From an uncultured Clostridia bacterium (GTDB lineage: Bacteria > Bacillota > Clostridia > Peptostreptococcales > Anaerovoracaceae), in contig CALWPQ010000001.1 in assembly GCA_944383465.1 (NCBI GenBank), positions 1 to 56,800 on the forward strand: a stretch of DNA of 56,800 bases. The letters are read 5' to 3'. The notes beneath the pieces are model-generated. The model did no database searches and was not told the DNA's origin. It was given only the letters and a program-made list of their open reading frames with translations. Below, one piece after another: positions 54,480 through 56,800 of the stretch; position 1 is the first letter of the stretch; every line of letters begins with the position of its first letter. The translations under genes and the position numbers were made by a program.

Positions 54480-55139
54480 TTGAAATATAAATGCCTGGTA
54501 CTCGATCACGACGATACAGCTGTAAAAAGTACGCCGGAACTTCACTATCCGTCTTTTAAAATTATAATGAAAGAACTGAGGCCGGACGCACGGGAATACG
54601 ACCTTGCCGAGTTTACGCGCAAGTGCTATGATCCGGGGTTTGAAAGGTTCTGTACGGAAGAGCTTGGCTTTACCGACGAGGAAATGGACAGAGAGTATGA
54701 AATCTGGAAAAATTACATAAAAGATAAAACTCCTGATTTTTATGATGGATTTATAGATATGGTAAAGCGATTTAAAGCGGCTGGTGGTTATTTGTGCGTA
54801 GTATCGCTTTCCGAACGGGATGAGATAGAACGGCATTACCGCGAAAACGGTGTTGAGCTCGATCTCGTATATGGGTGGGAGCTTCCGAATGAGCAGAGAA
54901 AGCCATCTCCTTATCCGATGAAGCAGATTTTAGAAAAACTTGAGCTGGCGCCTGCGGACTGCCTAATGGTGGATGATCTCAGACTCGGTTACGATATGGC
55001 ACATGCGTGCGGAGTTGATTTTGCTGCGGCGGGCTGGTCGCATGGGCTGCTGCCTGAGGTGGCTGAATTTATGAGGGCGCATTCTGAGCATTATTTCGCG
55101 ACGGTTAAAGAGCTTGCGGATTTTGTGTTTGCAGATTAG
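54480..55139 (+). CDS. HAD-superfamily hydrolase
   Basis: 219 residues. Motif I is LVLDHDDTAVKST with the two catalytic Asp residues; the conserved Ser/Thr of motif II is in LCVVSLSERDEI; Lys of motif III in EQRKPSPYPMKQIL; the acidic pair of motif IV in DCLMVDDLRLGYDMA. A four-helix-like cap lies between motifs I and II. TTG 54480 is the start: GGAGG lies eight bases ahead and encodes no conserved residue. Likely a phosphatase of a small substrate; no partner is clear. Confidence 0.85.
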   Translation: MKYKCLVLDHDDTAVKSTPELHYPSFKIIMKELRPDAREYDLAEFTRKCYDPGFERFCTEELGFTDEEMDREYEIWKNYIKDKTPDFYDGFIDMVKRFKAAGGYLCVVSLSERDEIERHYRENGVELDLVYGWELPNEQRKPSPYPMKQILEKLELAPADCLMVDDLRLGYDMAHACGVDFAAAGWSHGLLPEVAEFMRAHSEHYFATVKELADFVFAD

Positions 55140-55204
55140 ATTTGCTCTTGCGTTGGCCGTAAATATTGATATGATGTACTGAATTTAAGATTTTTGGAGA
55201 AGAT

Positions 55205-56800
55205 ATGGAAAAAGGGCAGATTATTTCCGGCATAAAAATAGAAGATATAAGTTCTGACGGAGATGGCATCGGAAGGTACGAAGGTATGGCTGTGTTTGTA
55301 GATGGAGCTGTGCCGGGCGATATTGTGAGCGCTGAGGTGGTAAAGCTGAAGAAGAATTATGCGGTGTGCCGCCTCATATCTGTGGACGAGCCTTCACAGC
55401 ATAGGGTGCAGCCGGACTGTCAGTATTTTGGGAGCTGCGGCGGATGTCTTTTGCGCGGCATTTCGTATGAGGAGGAGCTTGCAATCAAGGAAAAACAGTT
55501 GCGTGATAAGCTCATGCGCATTGCCGGAATAGAAGAGCCGAAAATAGCGAAGATAATTGCAATGGAAAGTATAGATGGCAAGTGTGGAGATTCGGCTTGC
55601 TATGTGAGGTATAGGAATAAAGCGCAGTTTCCTGTAAGTACGGGCGGCGTTATTACCGAAAAGGGCGGTATCGTGCGCGCGCTCGGGGAGCCGAAAATAG
55701 GGTTTTATGCACGAGGAAGTCATGAACTTACTGATATAGATGATTGCCTGATTCAAAGCCGGGCGGCGATATCGGCGCTGCGGGCGCTGAGACAGTTTAT
55801 GAAGGAAGATAATATTACAGCGTGGGATGAAAAATGGCAGCGCGGACTGATGCGGCATCTTATCGTAAAGACTGCTGAGAGTACGGGAGAAGTAATGGTT
55901 ATTCTCGTGATAAACGGCAAAGGTGTGCCGAATGCCGAGAAGCTCGTAGGAATGCTTGACGACGCTATATATGAAGAGGGATACAGCCTTGAAAGCGTTG
56001 TTATAAATATAAATAAAGAAAAGACATCGCGCATTACAGGTGATGAATATATAACGATAGCGGGAAAGCCGACAATAATGTCAAAATGTATGGGACTTGA
56101 TTTTGAAATATCACCGGCGGCGTTTTATCAGGTAAATACTGTGCAGACGGAGCGTCTCTACAGCAAGGTTATAGAGTATGCAAATCTTCGCGGCTCTGAA
56201 ACGGTGTTTGACCTCTACTGCGGTGTCGGTACAATAGGGCTTATCGCTGCCGACAGAATGCGAAGGCTGACGCGCGAAAAATACGGCTTTGACGATTATG
56301 ATAATATGGGGCGCGTGTACGGCGTGGAATATGTCAAGGGTGCGGTGATTGACGCCAATAGAAACGCTGTGATAAACGGAATCGTAAATGCTGAATTTAT
56401 CTGCGGCAAAGCGGAGGAAAAAACAGAGGAAATAATAAACGGATATACGGATAAAAGCGGACGTGCTGTAAGCGGCAGAAAGCCTGATGTGGTGATAGTG
56501 GATCCACCGCGGAGCGGATGCGACATCAGGCTGATTGAGACGATTGTGAGGGCTGCTCCGATGCGGCTTATCTATGTGTCGTGCGATCCGGCAACGCTGG
56601 CAAGAGACATAAAACTGCTTGCGGGTCATTACGAACTTGCGGAGGCGACGCCTGTCGATATGTTTCCGCGCACGGGGAATGTCGAGACGGTTGTCTTGCT
56701 TTCCAAGGGAGAAATCGACTCGAAGAAAGTGCGTGTGGAGTTTTCTCTGGAGGACATGGATATGTCCGGCTTCCAGAAGGGTGCGACCTATGAGCAGATC
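55205..56800 (+). CDS. 23S rRNA uracil-C5 methyltransferase, RlmD/TrmA family, 3' end cut
   Basis: Open from ATG 55205 to the window end (532 codons, no stop). N-terminal TRAM domain (DGDGIGRYEGMAVFVDGAVPG), Cys cluster CQYFGSCGGCL for a [4Fe-4S], then the methyltransferase with FDLYCGVGTIGLI, VIVDPPRSGCD, and the nucleophile Cys in YVSCDPATLARD. After the usual end VVLLSKG the protein continues (KKVRVEFSLEDMDMSGFQ), a tail seen in several Firmicutes members that I recall from family knowledge. GGAGA precedes the ATG. RlmD acts at U1939, RlmCD at U747 and U1939; which applies is unknown. Confidence 0.9.
   Translation, partial: MEKGQIISGIKIEDISSDGDGIGRYEGMAVFVDGAVPGDIVSAEVVKLKKNYAVCRLISVDEPSQHRVQPDCQYFGSCGGCLLRGISYEEELAIKEKQLRDKLMRIAGIEEPKIAKIIAMESIDGKCGDSACYVRYRNKAQFPVSTGGVITEKGGIVRALGEPKIGFYARGSHELTDIDDCLIQSRAAISALRALRQFMKEDNITAWDEKWQRGLMRHLIVKTAESTGEVMVILVINGKGVPNAEKLVGMLDDAIYEEGYSLESVVININKEKTSRITGDEYITIAGKPTIMSKCMGLDFEISPAAFYQVNTVQTERLYSKVIEYANLRGSETVFDLYCGVGTIGLIAADRMRRLTREKYGFDDYDNMGRVYGVEYVKGAVIDANRNAVINGIVNAEFICGKAEEKTEEIINGYTDKSGRAVSGRKPDVVIVDPPRSGCDIRLIETIVRAAPMRLIYVSCDPATLARDIKLLAGHYELAEATPVDMFPRTGNVETVVLLSKGEIDSKKVRVEFSLEDMDMSGFQKGATYEQI

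Noticed and set aside
1..56800. CRISPR array, tRNA or rRNA genes, insertion sequences
   Set aside because: No regularly spaced repeats, no tRNA-like cloverleaf and no transposase text found on either strand by reading.

Overview
The window is a gene-dense stretch of a Gram-positive, low-to-moderate GC anaerobe, most likely of class Clostridia (Bacillota). The evidence is a PolC-type DNA polymerase, a T-box ahead of ileS, a PhoP/PhoR-type pair, WhiA, the rimP-nusA-ylxR-ylxQ-infB-rbfA-nrnA-truB-ribF-rpsO-pnp order, AGGAGG-like ribosome sites, and no sporulation, phage or IS genes. A lineage close to Eubacterium or Anaerovoracaceae is possible, but this is inference.

Layout. 1-4.5 kb: the end of a response regulator and its histidine kinase, a BtpA-family TIM barrel paired with a PfkB kinase, and a PspC protein. 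4.6-5.2 kb (minus strand): a small phosphoesterase. 5.3-11 kb: an operon-like run of a MoaA-like protein without its iron-sulfur cysteines, a degenerate Fic protein, a membrane acyltransferase, murB with a cysteine-rich insert, a PHP phosphoesterase and rapZ. 11-15.9 kb: single genes (BKACE enzyme, B3/4 protein, VWA protein, superoxide dismutase, short CDF transporter). 15.9-37.8 kb: the housekeeping block, pyrH-frr-uppS-cdsA-dxr-rseP-ispG-polC followed by the nusA/infB cluster, rpsO and pnp. It links nucleotide supply, ribosome recycling, isoprenoid and phospholipid synthesis, replication, transcription elongation and initiation of translation. 37.9-41 kb: a copper module (CsoR with two operator palindromes, CopA with a CopZ domain fused at its C-terminus). 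41-47 kb: a structured non-coding stretch, a small membrane protein, the livKHMGF branched-chain amino-acid ABC transporter and another small membrane protein. 47-50.6 kb: ileS with an Ile-specific T-box. 50.9-56.8 kb: an orphan 63-residue gene, a broken TetR gene, a MalY/PatB C-S lyase, whiA, a HAD hydrolase and an RlmD-like methyltransferase cut by the window end.

The points most worth following: (1) PolC lacks the embedded DnaQ-like proofreading domain but keeps all nine PHP metal-ligand positions; (2) a MoaA paralogue has lost all radical-SAM cysteines and sits next to a Fic protein with a damaged motif; (3) MurB carries ten cysteines in an insert of about 50 residues; (4) CopA may also yield free CopZ from an internal start; (5) several housekeeping proteins carry Gly/Ala/Ser/Cys-rich inserts. 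No CRISPR array, tRNA, rRNA or complete mobile element was seen. All calls come from reading the sequence and from remembered family motifs; no database search was made.
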